Assembly: GCA_033026295.1 (NCBI GenBank)
Contig: CM065184.1
Location: 12,589,501 to 12,653,500, forward strand
DNA: 64,000 nucleotides
Direction: 5' to 3'
From: Channa striata
Taxonomy: Eukaryota; Chordata; Actinopteri; Anabantiformes; Channidae
The notes below the pieces were generated by a model, which was given only the letters and a program-made list of their open reading frames with translations, ran no database searches and was not told the DNA's origin. The first letter of the stretch is position 1. The number at the start of each line of letters is the position of its first letter. The translations under genes were made by a program, and so were the position numbers. This document shows positions 13,011 through 27,045 of this stretch, one piece after another.

Positions 13011-14962
13011 CACAGCACTGCCTTTTCTGTGTGTCTTCAGACAAATTAAGCCATTTACAGAGCATCAATATGGAATCATTAAATGCCCTTTGTGTATTGT
13101 TCATTATGGTCTGTGGACCACCCCTCTTTTCCCTTCCTCTTTCCCCTCACTCCGTCACACACGTGCACGCTAGCTTGGCTCGTGCATCAGATGCGAGTCG
13201 GGGTTTGAGCTCTCCGCAGGCTTCTTTATGACGACAGTCGGCGAGATCTGCTGATCCCATCTCCAGCGGGTCTCTGTAACCCCCCTTTGTAACATTAGGC
13301 AAAAGCGCTAAATCAAAGTGTGGAGTCAGCCCAGAGTGTGTGTTTAACGTCCCCCTGCTCTTGTCACCAATGACCAGGGGCGGGCCGCCACGTGTCCTTG
13401 CCCTATCCCCCGGTGTCCTATCACTCCTTTATCTGTCCACAGGGCATGGCCGCTCTCCCAAAGACAACCACACATGCATGCTCAAGAAGGGCCCTTTTTC
13501 ATCTCAACACCCACAGAGAAAATCACATGTCCCAAATTGTTCCCCTACAGCAGTTGTTTTATTCATGGTTGCGTTTGAGATTTTTTTTTTTTTCCCGCCC
13601 TCATACCTAAATGTACATCTGTAACAATTGTCATTATTCATATCAAGCAGAGAAACCATTTAAAACCCGACTTTGCACAAAGAACACACGGCACAAATGC
13701 TTCACAGCAAATTCTGAAATTTAGCAAAAACACAAGCCCCACACTCTAAATATGCCGCAGAAATGTTTTCCAAACTGCAGCAAACTTATGTAGGACACTG
13801 ACCTGTATTTTATTTTGAAGAGCAAAAGAAAAAAATATACTTTCTTAACTCTGAGGTTCTTATGGGAAAACAATAACAGACAGTATGTTTATTTGTGATG
13901 AAGCTACACAGCACAAAGAAAGAGCACCATACCAAGGGACTTTCCTGACTCTTGAGAAGGGTACAACCAATATTCCCAAACCCATGCCAGGACTTGTGAT
14001 TCCGCTGTATACTTTTTCTTTCTCCTTTATGAAGGATGATCAAATCAAGCATGGAAGTGCGTTTCATCAGTCTGTTGGAGGGTAAAGAGAGACTTTCAAA
14101 ATAATCCCTTAAGTAGATGGGGCTTCTTATGTATTGCTTTTTATTGTAAAACACAGCTTGTTTCAAGATAGCAGAGGAATTGACAATTATGCGGAGACGC
14201 TATCTCCATGAATGGCAGGACCTTTTTCTGGAGCCACGCACAGCACTGTATCGCATGTCGACACATCTGATCTAGCGGCGTTATTATTCAGTCTCTTGAC
14301 AGGTCATATTTTGTCAAATGAAATGCTGAATTGCTTCATACTCGGCACGGAAGCTGAAGTGATACATGTAAGTAGAATTAAATTACTCTATAGCATATTA
14401 CAGCCTCGGTGGGATTGTGGCTGTTCCTCCATTTTTAATAAGCGCTTATTTCCCAGGGGGCATTGTTGGGCACTGTGGGTCAACAGTGTCCAAGAGGGCA
14501 AAGCTTGTTCACCACATTCTAGAGCCCTTTAATTGCTTGAGGTTATGTGTGCTATTATCTTCCTTTTTCTCTTTCATTATGGAGGTGCAGAGGTTCGGAT
14601 TGACCCATCCTCTCAATTTTGAAAGCACTCGCTGCGTTTAGCTCACTTCAATTAAGTGTGCAGAGGAGTGCTGTGATGAGATTTATTTAATTAATTATTC
14701 CAGTTCTGTTTTGGTCCATGCATATATTCCTTTTAAATATTTCCTTGGGTGTCCCAGGTCCGCTCTTATTTATTCTGTTGTGATAATGTTACAACTGTAA
14801 CAGCAATATTTTCAGTGATCCCAGGAGTGCTTGGTCTGACTCAAACATAATAACCCACGGCAGTGTCTGTCTGACTCTCAGCCATTCTCATTCCTGCTTG
14901 CAGCTGATGCCGTAACCCCGGCCCCTTCCCTGCAGGCTGTGCTGACGGCTGGCTCAGAGCAG

Positions 14963-14996
<34 letters not shown>
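14963..14996. repeat. (CA)17 microsatellite
   Basis: Pure CA run followed by degenerate CA-rich sequence to about 15130. Confidence 0.95.
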
Positions 14997-14999
<3 letters not shown>

Positions 15000-16094
15000 T
15001 GCACTCTCACACACACTCAGAAAAAAGACCTGTAGACCTGTATTTGCATGGACACACATGTTCACATGCAGTCATATGCAAATACACACATGCGCCTCGT
15101 GTCTACGTCGGCACTAACACACAAACACGCACATGTCTCCATTGTGTCTTTTGCCCCTCTCTGCATGTACTCTCATTTTATGGATTCAGCTCCGGTTTCT
15201 TAGTTGGTGGAAATTAAAGAAGTGCACTAGGTACAATGTGGGAGCTTTTAAAGCTGATTAGTGGAAACAACAAAAGTTGTTGCAAAGTTGCGTTAGGAGA
15301 CCAGTTCAGTGGTGGAAATTGTTTTGGTGCCCATTTAACTCCAAAGCGTAGCACTTGCGGGCAAACATTTTTCCCAAGTAAAGGATTTCACAGTACAGAG
15401 CTGTGGCTTCATAAGGGGATTTGATCACTTTTACTTGCACTGACAAGTCTTCCCTTAAGTTCAAAAAGAGGGAAAGTGGATGACTGATCAATATAAACGC
15501 AGGTGTTTGGAGAGAAGCTGCGGATTGATCAGTAATAGTTCCTCAAAACAGAAAAAAAAAAAGAACAAATCACAGGAAAGAAAGTGAAAAGTTAAGTAGG
15601 ACACTGTCAGGGATTCCCTGGGTACAAGTCTTGGAAAAACTGCACAGCACAAATGAAAAAGAACAGAGGAGAGCTGGATGGGGAATTCAAAAAAGAATAA
15701 TTAAAAACTCAAATCGGGTTCTTAACTGTGAGAAAGAGAGAGAGAGTGAGTGAGTGGTTTTTTTAAATCCACCAACAAGAATACACTTGGATGATAACTG
15801 CCTCAGCCGTAGGCTATTAAAATATTAACCACCGCTGTCCGAGCTGGGACTTTCCAAACGGTACTGAGCAGTATCCTCCCCGGATACTGGGCCTGAGAGA
15901 AAGGCTCTGCTCCCGTTTGCTGCCCTGTGGGAGGCTTGGGCTTGCATGAGGAAGTGTTTTAATGTTTCTCAGATGCCTGGCTCACTGAGAGAGCTTTGAC
16001 AAGGCAACTATCCTGGGTGTGATTTAAAGGTGTGCACACAGGTACTGGAGCTGAGGGCCTGTTAAGCTACCGGGTGCCTTTCCAGAGGAAAAGA

Positions 16095-16099
<5 letters not shown>

Positions 16100-16137
<38 letters not shown>
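16100..16137. repeat. T38 homopolymer
   Basis: The longest homopolymer in the window, 38 T, ending in ATTCCC. Assembly length may be inexact. Confidence 0.9.
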
Positions 16138-16139
<2 letters not shown>

Positions 16140-17284
16140 TCCCATGGTGCTGAGCAGAACTTGGTCCCTTAAGTTTGAATCTTTACAATATGAAACAGAA
16201 GCTAGAATGTTGCTGCTAGCTCATATTGTTCACTTAACACTCGATAATTTATTGCGAATACATTTCCACCAGCTTGTTGCAGAAGACGGATGTGCAACTA
16301 AAAAAAAAAACATCTGGAAATTAAAAGTTGACCAGAGTGCTGATGTCTGAATGATTTCATCTCCACACCAGATTTGCATGTGTGCAGAGTGTGTTTCTTT
16401 GTTATTTAGTTCAATGAGTGATGCTTCCAATAGCCTGCAATTGCCTGGAGCTTATTACACTCATAATGTATAAGCAGATACTTAGTGAGTGTACATCTAA
16501 ATCATTTAGTGCTACTTCGTTTAGGCGAACACATGGCGAAGAGCACACTCTTATCTCAAATAGTGCAATCGTATAGAGCTTTTATTGACTCTAACAGATA
16601 ACAGCAATTATTTCTGCGAGTGTGTTTTCTGGTCTCTGCCAAATGTGAGCTGGCAGATTATTAAAAAGACAAGTGGTGTCTTTGATAGCAAGACAAAATA
16701 CAAGGGTGTATTTTTAGCAGCTCTAAAGGGGTGCCAGCTTTGTTCAGGTGGAAATTCTGCACAGAATATAACGTACATTCACGTGCTGCCTGTGGTGAGA
16801 AACTCGGGGATTAGGACACAGTGGTTCACTGAAAAGTTGTTGAATATTCAGAGTGGCAGGTTGTTTGAATGTTTCATGAGATTACAGGATTGTGGCATGT
16901 AGCATGGCACGGAGTTCACAGAAAGGGTTAGGTCTCTAATCTTTTATTCCCCAAACTGTACAGTACTGGGTCTCTGCCTCTGTCTATCCCAGTCACGTCC
17001 CGCATTCCTGTCTTTGGACGTTTCCAAAACGCATCCCCCCCTTCCCCTCAGCCCAGCTCCCACTCATGGTCCATCCTCTGTAGTGTTGCCTTGTCCCACT
17101 TCTCTCCCCCCCCTAGTCAGTCCTGCATTTTCTCCTCTGCTGTCTCATGTCCCCTTCTCCCCCTTAATGTCCCATCTCTCCCTGGAATCAGGAGCTTGGC
17201 TGGCTGGCAGGCAGATGGGACAGATGAGGATGGCAGGGATTGGCTAATCCCTAATCTGCTGTCTCCTTGCCACTCTGGACCACA

Positions 17285-17340
17285 GAGGAGAGAGAGAGAA
17301 GGAAGAGAGAGAGAGAGAGAGAGGGGAGAGAGAGAGAGGG
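17285..17340. repeat. (GA)n microsatellite
   Basis: About 56 bases of GA repeats with a few AA and GGGG interruptions; all-purine on the plus strand. Confidence 0.93.
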
Positions 17341-18050
17341 TGATGGAGCCAGCTAGATGGAGCCAGCTGTCAGATGGAGAGTCTTTCATGGTCCTGCGCA
17401 CACAACAGCTGCACAGGGCCCGCCTGCACGGCTCTGCATTATTAAGCATCTTTTTAGTTGGTTCCAGATGCAGACCTAGCTGTGTTTACCCAGGCTTTGT
17501 GCTTTCTTGCACCCCCACCCCGCTCTCCACTTCCTACTTCACCATCCCGTCATTTCCCCATTTCCTTGTTGCTCTGCGGCCCGATGCGATCACATTCATT
17601 TGACTTTTCTCATGTGTCTTTACTTAAGTGTGATGTAATGTCGAAGCACATGACCTCTGCACCCAAAGGTAGAATTAACACCTTAATAGTTTAGCCTCAT
17701 TACGTATTTCCAGTCAATATTTTTAAGTATTTGAATCATTTAAACATGTGGGGACTTTTAAGGGTCATTGCCATTTCCTTCGCTTTAGGAGGAAATGAAC
17801 ATTAAACTGTGGTGTGGCTGTGCAATACTTTGCCAAATGGTTACAATCAATCAATTCATCATTAGATGAAAAGAAATCTTTTTTTCTGTAGGACAGATAT
17901 GGTAATGACAGAGAAGTAAAATGTAATTACAACATAATTAAATGGTTTTGCTACTATAATTACATACCATTTAATGTGCTGCTGCCATTACAACCTCACG
18001 TGTCTGCATATAGAATGTGCAAACAGGCAAACTTGTGCAAACACCGATTC

Positions 18051-18118
18051 ACATGCGCACACAAACACACAAACATATGCACACGCACACCCACGCGTGT
18101 ATGCACACACACACACCA
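18051..18118. repeat. Degenerate CA repeat
   Basis: CA-rich sequence with interspersed G and T, likely a decayed microsatellite. Confidence 0.8.
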
Positions 18119-19710
18119 CTTCACGCCGACATTCACATATTCACACAGCAACCTTTAGCAAAGCCAGCTTTGAGAGGGTCTAATCTGTGCCTCGGTCCCG
18201 TCTCTTGTCAAGTTCAAGAGGGTTAACAAATCTTTACCTCCAGAACAGCTCTCCTCTTCCCCCTTTCATGTCCACATTTGTTCGCTGTATGTCCAAAAAT
18301 CTACAGAGGCCCGTCCCGACTCAGTTGGGATTGGTTTAGCTGAAGAGCTGGAGGCTTTTCAGTTGCTGGCATCTGTTGTTCCTCTTCCCAGAGCTGCTGG
18401 CAGTCAGTTAATGGCCATGCTTGGGACCCAGAGAGAGAGAACAGTGGCTGATTTCCCCATAGCCATCGCACCAATCCCGGCACACCACCAACTGCAGATG
18501 AGCCACCAGCAGCTAGAAACATTCAGGCTAATGCTCCGCTTCTCTGAGAGTTTGGCGCAGATGTTCCTCACTTTCTGTGTTTTGTCGCATAACTCAACAC
18601 TGTCAAGTTAGTCTTTTGATTTAGGGTGTATTCCCATGTTTGCAGATTTTACATTTTTGGGTCACCTAAACACCACAAAATTTAAAGCGCATTGGAAATC
18701 TTCGTGCTGCATGTTCACAATTGGACCAGGCACCAGCAATTTTACTTTCAACAAGTTATTATTTTTTCAGCATTTGGTTCTTATGACCAAGGCCTGGTTC
18801 GTCTTGACTTAGTGGGGATCATGCATCTTATTATTGCAGCCACTCTAGGGCTCACTCCTTGGCATCTGCATAATACTGAAGGAGGCTGCTACAGTTTAAT
18901 CAGTATCTTGTTACTCTAGAGAGTAAGGCTGGATATGTTATCACTAAGGAGGAAGTTCAAATGAAGCTCGATAAATAAATTAATGCCTTGATGATTAGCT
19001 GTCACATAAGCAATTAAAATGACTTCAAATTATTCATTTTCAAACAGGTGCAGCGAAAGAAGGGTGTGATTGTTGTAGTAATTGTCAAAATCGAACAATT
19101 TGTTTTGATGAACCTTCCATATGCAGCTCTTATGAAAAATTCAAGCCGGCGTGCATGAAATAATTCAAAGTCATTTAATAATAGAATCCCATATAGCATA
19201 TGTATCAGGGGTATTTTTGTCTCTTGCCTCAGCCTTGCCGGGGCCTTGTGTTTTTTTTTTTTTTTCCCTCTCGCTCACACTGCTGGTATAAATGTTCTGG
19301 GCTTTGGAAATCGCCATGACAAAACAGTGTATAAAACTCAATCGCATTCTTTTAGCAAATTATTAATTGTGACTGTCATAGTCACAGCATCCTCCTGACA
19401 ATCTCACAACTGCCTCAGAAAAATACACTTGACAGCTCAGGACCCCAAATCCCACTATGAATTCGTCCTTGACACATGCTTAATGACGATCATCTTGATG
19501 ATTGTAAATACATTATCATATCAGATCACGTCTGTGTTGCAATCATCACCTCCATTTCCTTTTAATTAAACAGCAAAGCTGACACCACATCTGTCAAAAA
19601 GGAAGTGAGACTTTTTGAAATCGGTGTGAACTTCTTTTTTCCTTATTCCTATTCCACAGCAAACAATAGAGAGGGAAATGGCTTTGAAAATAACAAGCTC
19701 TATCAGTGCC

Positions 19711-19835
19711 TATCTCCTCCTTGCCCTCTCCGTCTTTCTTCCTTTACTCCTTTCTCTCCCCCCTCTTTTTCTCTCTCTCACACTCTCACCCCTTCTCCAT
19801 CTCTTTTCTCTGCGTCTCTCCCTCTCTCCCACCAC
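19711..19835. repeat. CT-rich pyrimidine tract
   Basis: About 125 bases that are overwhelmingly C and T on the plus strand, with CTCTCT cores. Confidence 0.85.
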
Positions 19836-22800
19836 TTGAAAGGCTGGGTAATGAGACAGCTAGAGAGCAAAGGAAGGTGTCCGCGGAACATCAGTTGTTC
19901 ATGGAAGAAGTGAGAATTTACTGCAAATGAGACGATGCCCGTAAATTCATTTTTATTCAGATTACTGTCATCATACATTACAGCTTCCCTTGTAAACATT
20001 TGGCCTCGGTCTTTGTGATGAGGTGTCATTATTTGCCAGATTACGTTATTAAGCTATTAACACGTCAAGCACGGCGGGCAACAATACCGGGGCACGCTTA
20101 AACAAGCTGAAGAGAATGGAGGAGGTGTCACTGGCTTGACATATGAAGGCACTTAATAGCTACTGCTCTGAGGACAGAAGAGAGAAATTAAATAGACAGC
20201 TTTCAGCTGAGAATGGAGGGAGCTATTTACAAGTACTCAGAGCTGACTGAACTGTCTTTACAGGGTGATTATTTACCAGGCCAGTAAATAAAATGCCGCA
20301 ATTTAAGTCTATGGAAAACATATTTCCTCTAACGCGTATGTTTATAGCAGCTATTTGCATGTTATTGGTGTCGTTATTAAAAAGGGGCCTGGATTTGTTT
20401 GGAATTTGAAGACCCAGAAAAGTGGTTGTTAGCTTTTATAACAGCGTAAATGAAAATACGGGGACTTTAAAACTCAAATAGTTTTCATTTGAATGAAAAC
20501 CACAAAAAGCTACTGGAGCACGAGGGCGATAATTTTAGTCTACAGTATTTAACTAAAAACTTTTTGTCTTTGTGCGTTGTTGTGTTGAACTTTAATTTTT
20601 TCATCAAATCTTCTCAAAAAAATGTCAGCATTATGAAATAAACAGGGGTCTCGCTGGGGACATGGAGAGGCTGTACACGGACAGCCAAGTCAGCGGTTTT
20701 GAGTGGATAAATCCATGGTAACCTATTGAAATGGTTCAACCACAGCCAAAATCAGCCACGACAGCCAATGGAGCCAGAGCCCCCCGTTCAGCCAGCACAG
20801 CAGCTTAGCAGTCTTAACAGAGAATCCACCACTTATCATCATCGGCATCCAGCACCACAACACTCCACCATGAAGAGGCTTGAGTTAAGCCGGTTAAAAT
20901 AACACGAGACAATACATCAACAACAGCTTCCTCTTCCCTTTTGATGCCTGCTTAATTTGAATGGTACAATGGGCTGAATCCTGTTCTGGTGCTCGACCAG
21001 AGGACCACGGAGCACTGTCCATCTCTCCTTCACATCAGAGGCTGCTGGAGGAGCAGGGGGCCCCCTGATACTGTGTGGGGTTGGCTGATAAAGGCCTTAT
21101 TTCAGGGTCTTCCAGTGAGGGGCTGGATTCTACTCCCCAGCAGGGACGGCATGGACCGCGCCGGTTAAGGCAGATGCTAGAAACTGCAGTCGGAGCTGAA
21201 ACAGTGAGAGGGGAGGGCGAGATGGAGAAAGTGAAGGAGAAAGTGGGAGAAGAGAGTGAGCGAAGGAGAGAGGTGTTGACTGATAATGGATGCTACCTAG
21301 AGAGTTTACCATGCATATGACACCTTTAAGCTATAAATTGGGAAGTTTAAAAGTTCAATCTTTTCACTTTCTCTTTTCTTTTGGGAGGCTATAAATGTGG
21401 CCTCCTGATATTTGACTTCTCTTCCAGGCGCTGACATATGACTGAGGTCCCATTACTGCCAACCCTGTTTGCTATTGAGGCAAACGATACCCATTGACCG
21501 GTACGGGCCCTGAGAAGCGTTTTACCTTGGGCTCATCCAGGACTTGACATGACCTTTGAACCTGAGGAGCACAGCTGTCAAATGTCTCTCCTGTCATTCC
21601 CTTTGGAGACACACTGATTCACCACACACTCAGTGACCATGAATGCACACAAACACACACCGACACACACACCGACACACTTGGACCACATTTGTTGCAC
21701 TGAGCTTAGACACTAACACACCTGAAATAGCTCATTTAAGGTTGTACAGCCCGGCATATATGGCACATAAACAGCAGCCATATTTATAAGAAATATGTGT
21801 TACTTCTGCAGTGATTTCCCAAAATTAAAATATCTGAACATGCACATGAATATGTATTAATTTTCTTAATTCTTGAAAGTGCTGTAGTAGAGCCTCATGA
21901 ATATCCTCTGTCATTTTTATAAACATGTACATGTAGTGGGAGGAGAAGATGGGGATCAGATTATGAGAAGTGGGAGTGAAACAACCTAAAATTAGTAACC
22001 GCAAATACAAGTTTCTATTGCAAAAGAGGAGAAAAAGAAACAATTTCTCAGGCATGTCTTGATATGAAATCTAAATTTGCATCATTGTCTTCTGTTTCTC
22101 CAGCCCAGTTTGGAAACAGCCAAGAGTGTATTTATCTGAATCGCTGGGAGAGCCAAGCCTGTGAATTCACTGTGACAGGAGCACCACCAACTGGCCGAAA
22201 CGTGCCTCCTCACCATTAAATACCTGACTACTCTCTCTTCTGATGTGCATTGAAAGATTAGTCACATGCATCCAGTTGCAACCTCTACATTTAAACAGTC
22301 TTGATTTATTCTTAGTGTGATCTGAAAAACAAGCAAGGTTTTTTTTTTTTTCCACCTCAAAACCCCCTCGGAGAGGTTGACTTCATGGTATCCATCATCA
22401 TGCATCTTTAATGACGTCAGTCCAGGAGCATGGGGTAAAATCACAGTAGTGGCCCGAGGCTAAAACCAGCTAAAATGAGGTTCCTCTTACCCCTTCCCAC
22501 GCAGAGAGAGCTGCACACAGGCTGAGAGGGAGGGTACATCACACCCATCGATCGCTGAGGCGGCTTGGCGGCTGGCGGCCACTCGGTGGGGTTGATGGAT
22601 ACATTTGTGCCGTAAAAACTCCGAGTTGGAACGTGGTGGGCCTGAGCTACGAGCTGGGAGACAGAGGTGTGACAAACGATGGACGCCTTGATTTATGGCT
22701 CCTTCTCCAAGACTGGGGAACGGACAATCTCCTATCACCCAATTTGGTTTAACTGTAAAGGGTCTTTGGAGACCCACTTCACAAAGAGGTAGAGAAACTT

Positions 22801-25060
22801 CACTCTATTTAAAACACATGTCAGAAATTGGAGCATGAGAGTAAAACTGCGCTTTTACCCCGTTGAAGTTCGGCCACACAAGCCTCCACGTTTCCCATCA
22901 TCTGTAATTCTTTCGGTCATGGCACATCTACAGACTGCAAAAATACAGTTTTCACATTATAGAGATGAGCAATGGACTTGAGCTCAACTCAATTACATAC
23001 AGTAACCCTCAAACAAATAAGTCAAATATAGCTCAGGGCCAAAATGCATTTTATGTCACAGAGAGCAAAACAAAGGAGCAGGCAATAAAAAGATCTCCAA
23101 CATTTCACAGCACACAGTATTTCCAAGCTATTTCCTGTAAAACTCTGTGATAGTCTGAGTGTGGCTTGGAAACATCTTTCAGTTGCCGAGCCCCCAGCCT
23201 TGACCTCAGGGGTCAAAGTCAGTCAGGCTCTTCCTGTCTGTGGCTTTTCCCAGGATCCCCTGCCTGTCGGCATGTCAGCACCTCTCCTGTCTCCTCACCA
23301 ACTCAGGATGTTGCTTTTGCCTTCCAAGAGTTTCCTGAAACCGGAGGAAAAAAAAAAAAAAAGATCGGTTTCCATGCAGGGGTCACTTGGTGTGAAAAAT
23401 GAAACGCCATTAAATATCGTAGTTTTGTATATTTGACTCAATTTTACAAACTCGCTGCCCTTTGACTTGTGCCTATTTGTGGATGTGAGGATGCGTAAGC
23501 CTGTGGGGAACGTAAAGTGCATAGAGAGAATTGTTTTTACAAAGGGTAAACACAAGATCCACCTTTCTCATTTTCCGTACTTTCCCCCCCCAGACAGTAG
23601 CAATCATTTATTTTAGTTATTAATCAACTCGTAATATGCATTGCAAATAATTGCATTTTTAACCTTGTATGTGGAGCAGGACGCCCTTAACCAGAAGAAG
23701 CAGAAAGCCTCAGTTAGAAGAAGCTTCTCCTTTCCTGGTCACTAAGATAATTAAAGTTAGCGCTGAAACAGGGTCAGCGTCTGATTAGAGGGCACGATGG
23801 ACAATTAAGGGTGACGTTGCTAAAAAAGCAAAGCGGTTTTGAGCAGAGGTGACTGGAAATGGGGCACATCATTAAACGGCGTGTAGGTGCCTCTCTGCCG
23901 TTCTCTGTCTTTCTCCAGGTACTGAGAGCAGGAATGAGGGCTAAATGACAAGGTTGCACCCCCGGCAAGAGACGTCCTGATTACTTTTTGTCTCAAGCCT
24001 CACAGCAGCCCCAAATAAACCAAAGGCTCTAAACCTGTACACTCAATTAACAGCTGTGTTTACGATGCAGAAGTTAGCTACACACACCTTTGTCTAAACT
24101 TTGATATTAAGTCTGTCATGGATGCTTAAAAATTCTTCTTAGCCCCTGCAGTATACCCGAAACTCTTATTCCCTTGTTGAGCATCCCAAAGAGTATGCGT
24201 GTATAAATGGAAGGCCTGTCATTTCACATTCATTAAAAGTGAAGTTCCAAAATTAATAATGTAAAAATATGGGTTTTAATTAGTCTTCTATTCTGCCCAA
24301 TGTACTTAAATTGGATCATCTGGTCCCCGATGCCCTTTCACTTAATAAAGAATTAGCCTGTGATGTTCCGTGCTTGACAGGTAGGATAAAGTGGAGAAAA
24401 TCACTGCTGTTATATAAAGGATATATCCGTTTGTATGTAATTTGCAGCTTAGTCAATTTGACAGGGGGGGAGGTTCCCAGCCATGGATCCCGTGCAGGTT
24501 CCCATTTAATGCATTTCTGCCATAATATGGCGTGACCACGCCGTTGCCTTACACCATTCAGTTCTGTCTCATAATTAGTGACATTAATCCAGTTTGATTG
24601 AATATCAGCCTGGCTTTGCTTAGAGCATCACTTTGGAGGAGAACCTGCATCTACACAGACAGGATTCCTGCTAAGTGTGATCGGGTCCACTGAAGTTTCC
24701 GGGTCCTGCTTTAATTCATATTTCAGTTTCATTTGGAGCATGCAACAAAACACCGGATAATACTAAACACGAGAGGAAATAACACTTATGTTGTGTGTAT
24801 GAGATGGCTCACTGAGCTGTGCATTGCTGCTTTGAAGTTATAGATTTAAAAAAATTAAACTTTTTCACTCATGATCATCCAAAGCTTAAAGCTGGCTGCG
24901 TCTAAGAGGTCAAACATGGGGGATTAAAAGAAGGCTTTAGTTGAAAGCATATGGCATCCATGAGCAATCCTTTACATTTAATGGCCGTATTCTGGTGTTT
25001 GTGTGCGGCTGAGTGGGTGTTGTCGCGTTATTCTCAGGCAACGAGCCCAGACAGCCCTCA

Positions 25061-25119
25061 CCCTCTCCTCTCTCTCTCTCTCTCTCTCTCTGTCTCTGTC
25101 TCCCTCGCTCGCTCTCTCA
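25061..25119. repeat. (TC)n microsatellite
   Basis: TC run with TGTCTCTGTC and CTCGCTCGCTC variants at its right end. Confidence 0.93.
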
Positions 25120-25909
25120 CTGCCTCGCGCGGGACAGGCACAGCTGTCAGATCAAAATCAATCGCATTTTAAAGGACGTGCGAGCTAAATATTTCATTCT
25201 TGCCTTGGGAACCAATTAAGTGCTACATATGAAGTCAGAAGGACTGGTTGAGCCGGAGTCGTACTGGTGCGTACCAGCTGCTCCACTGCTTACACCAGCC
25301 CCCCTTTACCCCATGCAAATGTGTCAGTGTGAACATTCGAGTTCAATTACCTAGTGATGTTTTAAAAATGCACCAAAGCCAGACTGGCAGTCCGGAATTG
25401 GAGGGGATCCACCCCAGGTATGTTGTTTATTTAGTTGTTGTCTGTTGTGCTGGCTGTAACCCATTTGCCCTGATTGCAGATGTAAAGGATCGCAGCGATA
25501 GGGGCGGACTGGGGCCTTCAAAGTGCTATGTGTCGGAGAACACCTCACACCGGATGGCAGGGACAACTGGCATCTATTTCTCAAGCCCTGACCCCTGCCT
25601 CAATCTCCCATTACACTCCATCACTATTCACACACACACAAGAAACGTTACTTGAAAAGTTCATCTTTGTGAATGTTTCTTGGGAATCCTGTATATGTAT
25701 ATTTTTTTGCTGATATTTCTTTTTGCCTTTTTTATTTGCTGTTTTGTCCACTCCTCCTACATTTCCTCTTCACTTTAATCAGCATCCCTAGGTATGATAA
25801 ACCACAATCTATGTATTGCTTTCAGAATGTTTTTGTCCTTCCAGAGCATCTGCTCTGTCAATCTAAAGGACAAGTAAAAAACATTTTTAGAATAAAAGTG
25901 TGCACCAAG

Positions 25910-26265
25910 ACTGAAGAAAGGCATAGGTGAAACAGATTAGAAAGTGAAAGAAAGAAAAAAGTCACGCTAGGAAGGTTAAAGTGTGTAAATGAGAGGGAGG
26001 GGGGGGGGGCTGAAGGCGTGTGTGTATGTGTGTGTGTGTAAGAGTGAAAATAAAAGAGCCTGTAGTCTAAGTTGAAAAGAGGATATCTGAGAGAGCAAGA
26101 AGGAAAAAGCGAGAGGAAAACAAAAGCGTAAGGTAGAATAAAGAATGAGAGAGAACGGAGCAAAGTGAGAGACAGTGCAAAAAGGAAATAGTGTGAACGA
26201 GGGAGCGAGAGAAAGGAAAAGTGGGAGAAAGCGAGAGAGAGGGAGAGCAAGAGACAGGGAGGGAG
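25910..26265 (+). repeat. Long purine-rich tract with embedded G11 and TG runs
   Basis: A roughly 350-base stretch dominated by A and G on the plus strand (GAGAGA, GAAAGA units), interrupted by G11 at 25999-26009 and a TG run at 26018-26040. Open frames on the opposite strand are products of this bias. Confidence 0.85.
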
Positions 26266-27014
26266 TATGATTGATAACGGTGCTGACAGAACCCCTCTGG
26301 CCATGCTCTCTGTGGCAGTTTGGGGAGACAGGGCCTCCCCGCGTGAGACCGAGCTGCCCCTCGCCACTGTCCCAGCACACACTCCACATCTGGTGGGATC
26401 GCCCACGCAAGGTCAGGGGTCACGGTACCATGGGGCTACTTTCGGACTCACATCCCTAGAATGCTTGGAGAAAAATACGAGGCCTGTTGGGTCCGTGCAA
26501 TAATCAGCAATTTGAAAGTGCAAGCATGAGCCTAATCACTCCACAGGAATATTTTTTCCTTTGCACTGACCTGGGAAAAGGTGGGATTGGAAAGGGAAGA
26601 AAAAGCATTGTTCGTTTTATTTTTTAGCCAAACTGTGACGACACGGAGTATCACGAAAACAAAAGCTCGGTTGAAGGTAAGCAGAGATTAATGTGCTGGT
26701 GTGTAGTGCATGTCCCGAGTGTGTGTTCACATTCACTATATGTGTGTGCATTACTGCCCTGTGTGAGGAGACAACACTGATGAATTAGACATAAATAATG
26801 AAGCAGCTCGGGGACTGATTTGCGATAGCGAGAGGACCCATCAACAGAGAACACTAATACTTTTGAATGCAACACTGTTTGATGTTGATCAAGTTCAACT
26901 CGGCTGACAGGACTGAGAAGACTGTGGGGAGCACAGGGACCGTACCAGAGAACCTACTCAGACAGGTGAAAGAGGAGAGGGACAATACCACTCAGACACA
27001 CTCATGTACGCAGC

Positions 27015-27043
<29 letters not shown>
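27015..27043. repeat. (CA)n microsatellite
   Basis: Pure CA run ending in CGCGCGC. Confidence 0.95.

Positions 27044-27045
<2 letters not shown>

Larger units (their letters stand above)
10936..20000. other. Gene desert, part 2
   Basis: No supported exon. It holds CA-rich repeats (14963-15130, 18051-18118), a 38-base T tract at 16100-16137, a GA tract at 17285-17340, a CT-rich tract at 19711-19835, a GC hairpin at 12250-12280 and AT-rich islands at 12480-12680 and 12890-13010. Confidence 0.6.

Noticed and set aside
16100..16137. T38 tract as the tail of a retroposed gene or SINE
   Set aside because: No SINE body, internal promoter boxes or flanking duplication could be identified beside it.
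25858..26406. Overlapping minus-strand open frames up to 182 codons rich in Ser, Leu and Phe
   Set aside because: They are the complement of the purine-rich tract; low-complexity bias removes stops in several frames at once.
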